A stretch of DNA of 25,759 nt from the NCBI GenBank assembly GCA_000444245.1, contig ATSW01002409.1:1-25759 (forward strand), read 5' to 3'. Shown one piece after another: positions 16,761-25,759 of the stretch. Source of the stretch: Botryllus schlosseri (Eukaryota; Chordata; Ascidiacea; Stolidobranchia; Styelidae). Each line of letters begins with the position of its first letter. The stretch's first letter is position 1. The notes beneath the pieces were generated by a model, which was not told the origin of the DNA, ran no database searches, and saw only the letters and a program-made list of their open reading frames with translations. A program made the translations under genes and the position numbers.

Positions 16761-17026
16761 CAGAGGTTCTTCAACTGGAATCCACGAGGGTCCCTTAAGG
16801 ACCGTGAGGCCCGCGAAAGCGCAATGTTGACGGCAATGGCGCCTTGAGTGGGACTGTTAATACCTTATCTATGGATGGAGCAATTTAAATAACTTTGGCC
16901 TTGATGCGATGACCATGACCATCCAGTCTTACTCTAGTCATCGGCTTCGTCAATTTTGAGGGTGCGCGCAACCTCCTACAAAACTGGAAGGTGTCCGCGA
17001 TTAAATGAAAATTTGAGAACCCCATC
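16761..17026. repeat. hAT-like short element, worn ends
   Basis: Left end cagaggttcttcaactgg and right end aatttgagaaccccatct are roughly inverted copies of a CAG-x-GGTTCTCAA terminus. CG-rich segments (gaggcccgcgaaagcgc) lie inside. No target duplication was identified. Confidence 0.4.
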
Positions 17027-17299
17027 TAAAAGTAGCCCAAGGATTTCGACTACGGAAAACGACTGAATTGGAAGGATATATAAATGCCTGCGGTAGTATT
17101 GCAAGGAACGGCACTCTTCCTCTGGAAATAACTGAGGAATAGTGGAAAATTTATATCATGTCCGGCATGTTTAATTAAGATACAGCATCTTCGTAACCCT
17201 CTCAACTGCGGCTATACACCACTGTTCTGTCTGCACACCACCGGACGACATTTGCATCGTTATCCTTACCACGCATGGCGATGAAAGATGATTTTAAAA

Positions 17300-18749
17300 C
17301 AGGAGCGGGCAACTTCTTCAGTCGGCGGGCCGGATATAGGAAAATTAGGTACTTGGCGGGCCGGATTGCTGATCGATACATTATTCACATATACAAGGAA
17401 TGAATCGTATTTAATGGATGTATTTTAACGACATCAATGTCACTTCAAAGCTATTCCTCGCCGACAATGACGAAGGCAACGTGTATTTGAGAAGAGCATT
17501 GTCATACAGGCGCCTCCATGTCTGCTCTCTGATCAATTAACACATGGTGCAATCCTTGCGATACGCGGGTACCCCACATTTACCAAGATATCAATTCATT
17601 AGGGTTGAGTACAGCGCAAATGCCGATAATGCAAGTCTTCTCGCTTCGACAAAATTACGCGAGAGCTCTACTCTCGTTAGCTGCGCACACACGTATATAA
17701 TACCATACGGTCAGGAACGTAACCGCACCTCGTCAGCCCCCTCCCTCAAAACGTTGATATCCCCCCCCCTAAACGCTTAACGAGCGAAGCGCGCAAAAAT
17801 TTATATAATTCATGATTGAATCGGTCAATATGATCGGGAATTGCATATATATTGCTATCATTTTTTATCCGCTCTCTGTTCACTTAATCATATTTACCGG
17901 CAATAGAGCTGAGTGAGGTGTCTTGGAAAATGTAGGCCCCCTAAATAATAATTAAACATCTTCGGGCGGACCCGTTTGCATAATGACTTCGTTAAATGAT
18001 GCTATTTCGTTACCTCCTATCTGCTATGTCAGCAGAAATTGAAACCGCCCAAACTTACTAAACTAAATGACGCACACGATTTCAAATTGATATCTCTTTA
18101 TTGGCTAATATAATTTTCCCTGCTGTATGGCATTTTGTCTTGTGGGGTTCAGAGCGCCAGGACAGGAACATTCGGCGCCAGCCATTTATAAGCGCCAATG
18201 GAAATTTAAACATATTTTATAGTTGTATATATATATATCGAAGTTTTCGGTCAGCACAAGGGCTGTCATTTTCGGCCAAGGTCTTCTCGCTGCTGATCGG
18301 TCTGGCACACTTATCGGAGTCGCATGTTGCAGCACGGCCTATGACTTCATATGTCTTGGTGCGTCGTGGCGCGGTAATGGCCAACGCCAAAGTCTCCATT
18401 TCTATAAATCATACGTATTTTTGTTGGGGGAAGGGTGCCCAATAATGAAGGTATAACTGTCAACAATAAATCGTGCGCAGCGTGAAATTTTTTAAAAAAG
18501 TTCCATCAATTTTCAAAGAAATGCTTCATAATTCATTTAAATTCGCGAAATTATTTTGGCCCCCTTCGAGCTCGGCTCCCCCCATTGCAGGGGTTTGGGG
18601 TGCGGCAGTTACGGTCTTGCATACAGTCACTAAAATTTGACGTTTAAGCAAGAAGTGGGGACTCTCGATCGGCGCACTGGGGCCGCGGGCCGGACAAAAT
18701 CCCGTCGCGGGCCGAATCCGGCCCGCGGGTCGTATGTTGCCCGCCCCTG
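17300..18749. mobile_element. 1450-bp hAT-type transposon with perfect 8-bp target duplication
   Basis: The ends are caggagcgggcaac on the left and gttgcccgcccctg on the right, inverted copies differing at one of 14 positions. The element is flanked on both sides by TTTTAAAA (17292-17299 and 18750-18757). Sub-terminal gggccgg and ccggcccgcgg blocks are typical of the SPIN/Charlie-like hAT group. No convincing transposase frame is present (longest frames 78 and 114 codons, without motifs), so it is probably non-autonomous. The perfect duplication suggests a fairly recent insertion. Confidence 0.9.
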
Positions 18750-18757
18750 TTTTAAAA

Positions 18758-19064
18758 CAATATTCAATTGGATGTTTGGAAAATTCTGAATGTCAGTGGC
18801 GNTGTCTCTCAGGCTACCATTTNGAATAAATTATTATTTTATGGTGGCAACTAGGGTTGCATTTAAAACAAGCGGTGTTTTAAAACCAATGCCTTTTTGA
18901 AAAAAAATTTGTGTTTTTTCAAACGTATATCTATGTCATAATTGTTTNGAAAAAACATGTAGCATGAGCNTATGGACGATTTGCACCAGTAGTCGACGTT
19001 TACGATGTGGAGTGACAGGAACCCTCGGAATCNTCGTCGGTTCAACAGTTATAGTATATGGAAT
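18758..19064. other. Unassigned stretch with ambiguous bases
   Basis: Contains single Ns at 18802, 18823, 18948, 18970 and 19033. Runs of A and T occur near 18890-18920. No gene was recognised. Confidence 0.3.
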
Positions 19065-19605
19065 GTAAACAATGGAATGGCAAAGAACGATTATGCAGCT
19101 TCGCTGTGGCTCTATTCAGAATTGTTTTTGCGTGAGCGACTGTAGAATTTCTGGCAATCTTCCCGAGCGCAGAATGTACTGAATCTGGTCTTGATCGAAA
19201 GCTACTGTCGCTCNNATTTCGAAAATATAAATTTTAATATGATCAGGCACTGATTCACCTAGAATCCACCCTCCAAGTCTGAAGTATCGGNATTGGTGTC
19301 CGAACAATCGGAGAGCCGCAACGGGTCATTGTTTTGCGGTTTTCCGATCGTTCAGAACAATGCACATTTCAGATGTTGAGGGCGATTTTTCGTCAAAGTC
19401 TGGAGCGTGACCATATTTTAATTTCTATTTTTGGAATCAGTGCAACAGTAGCTTTCGATCAAGACCAGATTCAGTAAATTCTNCGCTCGGGAAAATAACT
19501 TNTGGATTGCCAGAAATCCTACATCAGTCGCTTACGCAAAAACAATTCTGANTACAGCCTCAACGAAGCTGCAAAATCGGTCGTTACCATTCCATGTTTA
19601 CGATC
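19065..19605. repeat. ~540-bp palindromic (fold-back) element
   Basis: The left arm from about 19065 to 19321 is repeated in reverse complement at 19333-19605. Shared words include gcagcttcg, tcagaattgtttttgcgt, atttctggcaatc and gaatctggtcttgatcgaaa. At the centre, gaacaatcggagagccgcaa faces ttgcggttttccgatcgttc across about 11 bases. The outer arms are highly similar and the middle is more diverged. It contains no recognisable gene. Several Ns fall inside it. Confidence 0.85.
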
Positions 19606-21240
19606 TGTAGTTATAGCAAGTGGATATCGATCATTGGTACGGAATGCTGCTGGGTGTTTTGATGATGATGATTGCCTACAGTAAAAATGCAGCATANCGA
19701 TGTAGTCCTGATCAAGATATTTTGGTGTGTATTCGTATGCTCGANCGGCAAGGAACTATTGGTCAGGTANTCNTAATGCTCGNCACGCGATCTTGAATAG
19801 GGTTGGGTCGATCTCTATGTTCGTCGTATTCTCTATGACTGTAGCACGAGCAAATTCATACAAAGTAACATTTGATGTTCAATATGCTATGATGAGTGAA
19901 AAATTGGAAGCGAGAGAGATAATTATTTTATTCGTCGACCTTGAAATGCAGTAATGGCGTAATGTTCACNAAGATTCACGTCCAATAATGACATATTTTA
20001 TATTTGCCCATGACATTGACCGCGGGAGACCCGATGTGAATATATGTAATATAAATGANCTGTTACAGACTTACTTTACCCCTTCATTGGTTCGAGGCGN
20101 TAAACCGAAGTTTTCTTGATTTTTTCGACAGGAATTTACTATTATCGTTTCGTATCTTATATTTACCCGTGTTCGCCGCGGCTGTGCTCAGATCCTTGAC
20201 AGCTCAATCAAAACTTCAAGCGATGGATGGGTGACATATGTAGCTGGGTTACATGCGTGCGGTACAATAAATGTCTATTTCCACTTTTCGGTATCCGTAC
20301 GGTGAAATGGATATAGTGAATGCATCTTCTACTCTCAAACGTGGCCGGGAAAAGAATATCGGATTCTATTACTGATTTGAATGATGAAATTACCACAAAT
20401 CTGTTATTGAACTTCNNTCGTCAGAGATGGTGCCACTCATNNNACGAGGATTGATACTCGAACGATATCAAAGCGCCTGGATACTCATACTCGTGTATCA
20501 ATGCACGAGGAGAAAATGTCGATATTTAATGTGACAACTGACTGGATCCCGGAGAAGAAACTTTGTGTGTAGTGAAATGCGAGTGAATTGTTGTGAGCCT
20601 AACAATTTTCTTGACGTTGTCGTTCCTCGCGACAGAATATAAAAAGTTGATTGTCCGATGATTCAGTATAGTGTCGGGTTGGTGTATATTTCACGATTTC
20701 AATATTAAAAAACATAGTTCTTTACAATTGTATGTTTCTTTGGCGGATTTTAAGCTAGGTGTTTGTTTATATGCCCTCCGTAGATATTACACCCCCTGAT
20801 AAAGTGAGGCTCGCGGACGATTTCGTTCGGCCTGCGACAGCCTCTTGCCCAAATAGCTACTAAGCACGAAAAAGTCCAGTCAAATTAGCACAAGGCCGCT
20901 GGTGAAATTCTTTGCCCTTTAAAGCCAACATATGAGATAACGTGAAAAACATATCAAATTCATCGATTCGACTCAAGGCCATAGTAAGCGGACGTAGTGA
21001 TTTATTTTTCGTCATCTACTACCCGACCGGTAAAAAACAGGTCAAATTTAGCTGTAGCTTACTGTACCAAAGTGTAGTGCGGTCCGCATTCGACAAAGTT
21101 CGGTCATATCTGAATATGTTTGGCCAGTAATTGCTCAGTCAACGAATGGTTGTTCGTTGAAAAGCACCTTTTTTATTGACAGGCAAATTTTTCATAGGGG
21201 GGAATTTTCGCTCAAATATCGGCCAAGGGGGCCACGAGAC
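19606..21240. other. Unassigned intergenic stretch
   Basis: Open frames up to 75 codons occur on both strands without recognisable motifs. Single or short N runs continue to 20443 and then stop. cgcggacgatttcgttcgg near 20813 resembles transposon sub-terminal sequence. The right part (20850-21240) probably belongs to the element ending at 21261. Confidence 0.3.
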
Positions 21241-21241
21241 G

Positions 21242-21261
21242 AAAAAGGTTGGGAACAACTG
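21242..21261. repeat. hAT-like right terminal repeat
   Basis: aaaaaggttgggaacaactg is the inverse of CAGTTGTTCCCAACCTTTTT, a hAT-type end. No matching left end was found within a plausible distance, so the element's extent is unknown. Confidence 0.5.
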
Positions 21262-21473
21262 CTTCAGACAACGACTCGTCACCGAGAGAATCTTCTGCAA
21301 TGGGTTTGTGACATCTGGCCCATGAGAAATTGGTCGTATTGCAGAAGTCATATTGAATATTATGTTGATTTTTGACATTGAATAAGAAAAAACATGAACA
21401 GAAGTTCAATATTTTCCATGGCTCTCTCCAAACCATCGGGACACCAAATGCTAAAGATATTTTGATGTCAAAT

Positions 21474-21840
21474 TATTATTATTAATAGCACATTTACAGT
21501 GGCGCTTATCGCCTTCTTCGGGTTTTGTACACCACGACACGAATATTTGTAATGTTCATAAGTCTTTACCTTTCGCGTTCTTGAGGACGGCTTTCACTAT
21601 CTTTCTCTCACTCGGACGTCAGTCTCTCTCGCTCCCATCGTGGTCTTTGCTGCCGACTTGTAGCACGGCTCACTTTCTGTATAGGCTTTTCAATGCACTG
21701 CGACCGCAGTGAGGTCGACGATGAGGAGCCCAGAGAAATCTCCGACACATATAGAAGGTGGTCAGAACCGGGATTCGAACCCTCTTCCATTGGTGTCGTG
21801 GCTCAGTGCGTAACCAACAGCGCCACTCGCTTCCCCGTTG
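21474..21840 (-). mobile_element. tRNA-derived SINE with target duplication
   Basis: Read on the minus strand from about 21836, the head contains an A-box-like tggcgctgttggttacg and a consensus B box ggttcgaatcc with tRNA spacing. The body follows, with ggcgataagcgccactgtaa near its 3' end, and a tail of attaataataataattt type. The flanks tgatgtcaaat (21463-21473) and tgatttcaaat (21841-21851) agree at ten of eleven positions. The acceptor stem of the tRNA part does not pair, so it is not a working tRNA. The 3' body should match the tail of a partner LINE, which is not in the window. Confidence 0.85.
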
Positions 21841-22072
21841 TGATTTCAAATGATTCACACCATCAATGTCGCAATATTTTTCATTCAGTGTTCTGTGCAT
21901 TCCTCTTCTTTACATCGCCTAGGCCCAATTGGGTGTCTGATTTTGAAGACTACTCCGAGTCGTTTCGACGCCTTTCTATCTTTTCATTGCATCGCAGCCT
22001 TGTGAAAGGAAGAAAATATCAATAAATCGATACTGATATCAAAAACTAGGCATAGAATACTTACTTTTTTGC

Positions 22073-22173
22073 ATACTTACAAAGAGTTACTTTTACTTCT
22101 ACTTGAGTAGAAATTGACGCCGTTACTTCTACTTATACTCGAGTACCTATGGTAAGTACTTTGACCACCTCTG
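22073..22173. repeat. hAT-like AAGTA-rich family, copy 7 (terminal part)
   Basis: Reads gagttacttttacttctact, tgagtagaaattgacgccgt and ggtaagtactttgaccacct then ctg. This gives the cleanest terminus of the family, inverse CAGAGGTGGTCAAAGTACTT. The other end was not located. Confidence 0.65.
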
Positions 22174-22269
22174 ATGACGTCACGATGGTTATTAGCTGTT
22201 TTGTGTAAATCACAGTAATATGTAACTTAGTTACTCCCACCATTTAATCGCTTCAAAATTTTGGTTTTT

Positions 22270-22444
22270 TATTTTGCTGTAACTCGACTTGACTCGACTC
22301 ACCTCCAAAAATCGAGTGACTTGACTTGACTCGAGTCACCTTCCAAAATCGATTGACCTTATTGACTTGACTCGAGTCAAAATATGCAGTGCATTGTGCA
22401 ATGAATTGAGGTGACTCGAAGATAGTGACTTGATTCCAACACTG
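22270..22444. repeat. GACTCGAGTC-rich repeat with hAT-like end
   Basis: At least three gacttgactcgagtc-type words lie in about 110 bases, interleaved with acctccaaaaatcgagtga-type words. The stretch ends gacttgattccaacactg, the inverse of CAGTGTTGGAATCAAGTC, a hAT-style terminus. Antisense open frames here are by-products of the repetition. Confidence 0.6.
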
Positions 22445-22746
22445 CCGAATAGTTCTGTCGTTGCAATTTGAACTCCACAGAACAAATGCCACCCACAGGA
22501 GGAAAATAGCTTGGTCTGGACTGCAAAGCCAGCCACCCGGGCCCTTGACCAGCGCTTTTATGGGACCTGGTGATGTGTTGTATCGGTCCTGTAACCAGCA
22601 TATTAGTATATTATTATATATGGCAATATTATTTCTATTCAAAGGGTACCCATGCAGTAACCCCGACAGAGAAAAACTTTGCGATGCATAATGGATTTAA
22701 ATATTCATCTATAGTCATATTCTTTTAACGAAAACTTGCCATATGG

Positions 22747-23240
22747 TAGGGTTACCATATTTTGGAAAACTGAAAAGAGGCTACTTTTTAAAAATTTTCA
22801 GACTATATAACAATGCTGGAGTATAAAATCCGTTTCCCGACTTCGTGGTTGGTTGACAAAAAAAGGTCATTTTTCGGACTCGGCTCTCGTTGAATTCACC
22901 GTTGATTGACTAAAAAAAGGTAAACTTTCCGGCTCAGCTCCGGAAATAGCCGCCAGAGCGTCGCTTCAGTGCTGATTTACTGTATCTCAGTCGAACCCTA
23001 TATTTACCAAAATTCTCAAAAAAGAGGACACTTGGGCGTCCTCCGAAGACACTTCCAAAAAATCAAAAATGAGGACAAATAGTTCTTTTTTTATAAGAGG
23101 ACGTATGCTCACTATGCTGGTCATAAAAGTTAGCTGAAAACAGCCGATTTCGCTTGGGAGGTCGACTCCCGATTTACGCACTAAGTTAGTGGTGTTGATC
23201 AAAAAAGAGGTCGTCACTTTCGATCGAACCACGAATTTTC
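22747..23240. repeat. Worn repeat with tagggttaccat end and aaaaaaggt words
   Basis: Starts tagggttaccatattttgga, a form common at DNA transposon ends. gttgacaaaaaaaggtcat and gactaaaaaaaggtaaac occur at 22851-22925, echoing the hairpin at 12136-12224. caaaaaagaggacacttg and similar words recur to 23110. No right end was identified. Confidence 0.4.
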
Positions 23241-23272
23241 CGCTCGAACGTTCGTCTGTACTTCATCTGGTG

Positions 23273-23600
23273 CAGTCGTTCCCAAAGGGGGCGATATCAC
23301 CTCCTGTGAAGATATTGATAAAGAATGGGTGAAAATAACGAATAGATCGATTGTCGGGCGAAAATGTTAGAACGTTAAGTCAATTTTATTGATAGTAAAG
23401 CGACTGAATGCCTGATACCTTTCAGCACGGGAAATGTGTAAACGAAGATTGGGAGCCAATGATCTAGCATATTTTGTGTCTCGAGCGAGTAAAATAATGG
23501 AACAGCCTTGGAAATACTACATCTCATTTCCGAGATTATCAATGGTGTTTGTTTACGTAGCCGAAACCGTCTTGCATGGATGGCGTTTGTAGTCACTCAA
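23273..23600. repeat. hAT-like left end and possible worn coding sequence
   Basis: cagtcgttcccaaagggggc resembles the CAGTGGTTCCCAAA end of hAT elements. A short + strand segment reads ATECLIPFST, loosely like the L-PFSTTY-CE motif of hAT transposase C-termini, but similarity stops there. No right end was found. It lies about 110 bases before the CLIP-like start codon. Confidence 0.35.
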
Positions 23601-23712
23601 GAAACTGAAGCTTGCAAGTTGTAATTTGTAATACCTCACTCCTCAGCCTGTAAAGTAGTAGTAAATCCTGGTGCACTGAGGTACGGGTAACCTGATAAGG
23701 TGAAGTGGAACA

Positions 23713-23782
23713 ATGGCGGAAAAGGCATCAGGACTGCGGCCTCCTAGCAAGATAGGCAGACCGAGCGGAATACCAAAAGCTG
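23713..23782 (+). CDS. CLIP1: CLIP-170-like protein, coding exon 1
   Basis: The start ATG at 23713 has a favourable context (A at -3, G at +4). The exon encodes MAEKASGLRPPSKIGRPSGI and PKAG, resembling the vertebrate CLIP-170 N-terminus (KPSGLKAPTKI). It ends in phase 1 at donor gtattt. CLIP-170 family proteins bind growing microtubule plus ends through CAP-Gly domains; that role is inferred. The gene could equally be called CLIP2, since only the shared N-terminus is visible. No clear promoter was recognised upstream; cactcctcag near 23645 could be a 5'UTR acceptor. Confidence 0.75.
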
Positions 23783-23847
23783 GTATTTTATATTGATCGA
23801 ATCAAGTGAATGAAACTACGGTATTGTGACATTCTCATTTTCTCCAG

Positions 23848-23919
23848 GAGGATCGAATGCGCCGTCAGTAACGAGCGGCATTTCAACTACCGGTAATCCA
23901 GGAACAAGTTTCACGATAG
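23848..23919 (+). CDS. CLIP1: CLIP-170-like protein, coding exon 2 (Ser/Gly/Thr linker)
   Basis: Only 65 bases of intron separate it from exon 1. Acceptor ttttctccag and donor gtgggt bound 72 bp, phase 1 at both ends. It encodes a low-complexity linker, GGSNAPSVTSGISTTGNPGT then SFTIG. The last residues start the CAP-Gly domain (compare FRVGERVWVNG in human CLIP1). Joining to exon 3 keeps the frame and gives [12 protein letters not shown]. Confidence 0.75.
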
Positions 23920-24658
23920 GTGGGTATCTAGATGATCAAAAAATGAAGTATATAGATGGATGTCTAATTTTTCAGATAATATTCGTTTCAATATATTATA
24001 GGTTTGTTTTTGAAGCTTTACAGAATATCTTGATCAACAGTTACGGTATTCTTACTGTAGTCTGAATCAGTGTCAGTGAAGATCACGATTTACATGTCAG
24101 TTAAGGAAATTAGACACTAAAATCCATGCTGCGTTAAAATCTGTAGAACAGTCTGTCTGAAAATTGTATTCTGATGCAAGGTCTTGTAGCTGTAGCCGTG
24201 TAGGTGTAGCCTACCCTATAATTTCCTGTAGCATGCAACGTTTATTTTCTTAGCAGTTTTCCTATATACCGAAATCATGAATCATCATGAGAAAATGAAA
24301 ATTTATAAATATATAAATCGTAATGTCATCCTTTCCAGCATATATGACATGTGCGTGAATAATTATGAATTTTCTCATACATGAATATGTCTGCAATTTG
24401 TTCACAATCACATGACCTGAATTCTTTGAGGGCTGCAAGTTTGTGAAGATCGAGTAGGCGTACATGGTGTGATATCAATGCAAAGTTGATGTAATCAATC
24501 ATCAATTGTCAAATGTTGTAGTGTTATACGGATATTCATTTCTGCTATTTGGTAGTCCTAATCACAATACTTTCAAAGGCATAATAGGGTTACACATTTC
24601 TGGTTTCTATGGCAATTGCACTGCCTTCAATAATATGTTTTGGTCATTGCATCTTTAG

Positions 24659-24807
24659 GTGACAAAGTCATTGTAAGCGGGACAAAAGTTGGGCGAATTG
24701 AATTTCTTGGCCCTACGCAATTCGCACCAGGAGATTGGGCTGGCGTCGTTCTCGAAAAGGAAGAAGGCAAAAATGATGGATCTGTGGCCGGAGTTCAATA
24801 TTTTAAG
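24659..24807 (+). CDS. CLIP1: CLIP-170-like protein, coding exon 3 (first CAP-Gly domain)
   Basis: Acceptor gcatctttag and donor gtaaat bound 149 bp. It encodes [40 protein letters not shown] and [10 protein letters not shown]. This is a clear CAP-Gly domain with the signature GKNDG, the motif that binds the C-terminal EEY/F of tubulin and EB1. Human CLIP1 has QFAPGQWAGIVL and [13 protein letters not shown]. The remaining strand of the domain, the second CAP-Gly and the coiled coil are not in the window; no continuing exon was seen up to 25759, so the gene is cut by the window edge. Confidence 0.93.
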
Positions 24808-25759
24808 GTAAATCAGCCATCAACCTCATTTCAGCCAAGTCCCGCCGTATGTTCTGCTTGCATTTACCATTAATCATGAAAGAGTCCACGCAGAATGTCT
24901 GTGGCGAATTGTTCTGTGAAAAGTTCAGCAATATTGAGATGCTGTGTTCGGGAGTATGCTTTTGCAGAAAGGATGGACTACGACATGAATTCTTGTTAGC
25001 CATTATTAGTCCTATGCCGCTCAATCAGCACAATTAATGTTGACATCCGTGGATATGCAGACCAAGCAGCATTAGCAGCAAATATCTTGATTTCGTTGAT
25101 CTTTCGCCATCTAGCAGTTGCTTTGACAGTATGGAGACAAAATTGATGAATATTGATGGTGCTGTGTGCTGTCGTACTGCGTAATGTCGTTTGTGGCACT
25201 CCTATCAATCCTTTGAATTGTAGATTACGAGATACTTACCGTAGTGTACTAATATGTAATGTTCAGTGGAAGTTTTAGTGGAAGTCTGAATCACCTAGTC
25301 TTTCAGCTCCATGTGGAATACTGGGTAGGCTCAAAACTTGGCTATAGCTTTGACTCTTCTCCTGATTGTGCCAAAGCCTATGTTGACTTGATGTTTTGGA
25401 TTGGCACTCAGTGTAGCCTACTTGGAATTTTTGATCAATGAGAGCCAGAGTTCTGAACGATTGGATAATATTATTGATTTAGTTACCGTTTGGTGCCTTC
25501 TATCCGTGGTTTATTAATTTAAGATGCAAATGTCTTTGTTACTGCAGATAAATGATGGATGAAATAATTAAATTGCAGAAAATTCATGGGTGAAGAAGTG
25601 AGTAGGGCCGTTCATAGAATTAATAAAGCAATCCATGAAGAATGATAGGGGCCAGCAGATTGAGACTGTTTCCTTCATTCCCGCTCATGTTATGACCTAT
25701 TTTATTGCCAATGGTAGACAGTTTCGCTCTTACGGATATTATTTAAGTTAATTCCCGAC
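24808..25759. other. Intron 3 of the CLIP-like gene (continues past window)
   Basis: I found no exon for the end of the CAP-Gly domain and no complete repeat. Short open frames on both strands (for example 24803-25208) lack recognisable motifs. Confidence 0.4.

Noticed and set aside
21755-21836. tRNA gene on the minus strand
   Set aside because: A and B boxes are present, but the acceptor stem does not pair and the sequence continues into a SINE body with target duplications.
22253-22642. Minus-strand frames up to 129 codons
   Set aside because: They run through the GACTCGAGTC repeat and a transposon end; composition reflects the repeat, not a protein.

Overview
The window looks like animal nuclear DNA. 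It is AT-rich, coding sequence is split into short exons with GT-AG introns, and repeats are dense. The gene content and intron style suit an invertebrate, perhaps a deuterostome such as a tunicate, but the species cannot be fixed from the sequence alone. Two genes are recognisable, both on the + strand.

(1) Positions 1842-15010 hold a many-exon relative of AREL1 (KIAA0317), a HECT E3 ubiquitin ligase with an N-terminal membrane segment and a filamin-like repeat. The first nine exons (1847-8304), covering the N-terminus, filamin-like repeat and linker, are open and carry no visible lesion, although one junction between them is uncertain. The HECT half is damaged. It has a one-base loss in exon 11, a one-base gain in exon 13, an in-frame TAA in exon 14, TGG-TAG where the catalytic Cys is expected, no recognisable exon for about 50 residues between exons 13 and 14, and a tail that runs into the end of a hAT-type transposon. 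Either the ligase half is decaying (a pseudogene, or a gene reduced to its filamin part) or the assembly has several local errors.

(2) Positions 23713-24807 hold the first three coding exons of a CLIP-170 (CLIP1/CLIP2)-type microtubule plus-end protein. They include most of the first CAP-Gly domain, and the gene runs off the right edge.

Between the genes (15.0-23.7 kb) is a nest of DNA transposons and their short derivatives. It includes a 1450-bp hAT-type element with perfect 8-bp target duplications (17300-18749), remnants of hAT transposase coding sequence, a palindromic element of about 540 bp (19065-19605) inside the only part of the window with ambiguous bases, a tRNA-derived SINE with target duplications (21474-21840), and several terminal fragments. 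The AREL1 introns carry short elements of the same kinds: a hAT-like family rich in AAGTAGAAGTA-type motifs, a long-inverted-repeat MITE family seen five times, and two further MITEs with terminal inverted repeats.

No CRISPR array, functional tRNA, rRNA gene or virus-like element was recognised.
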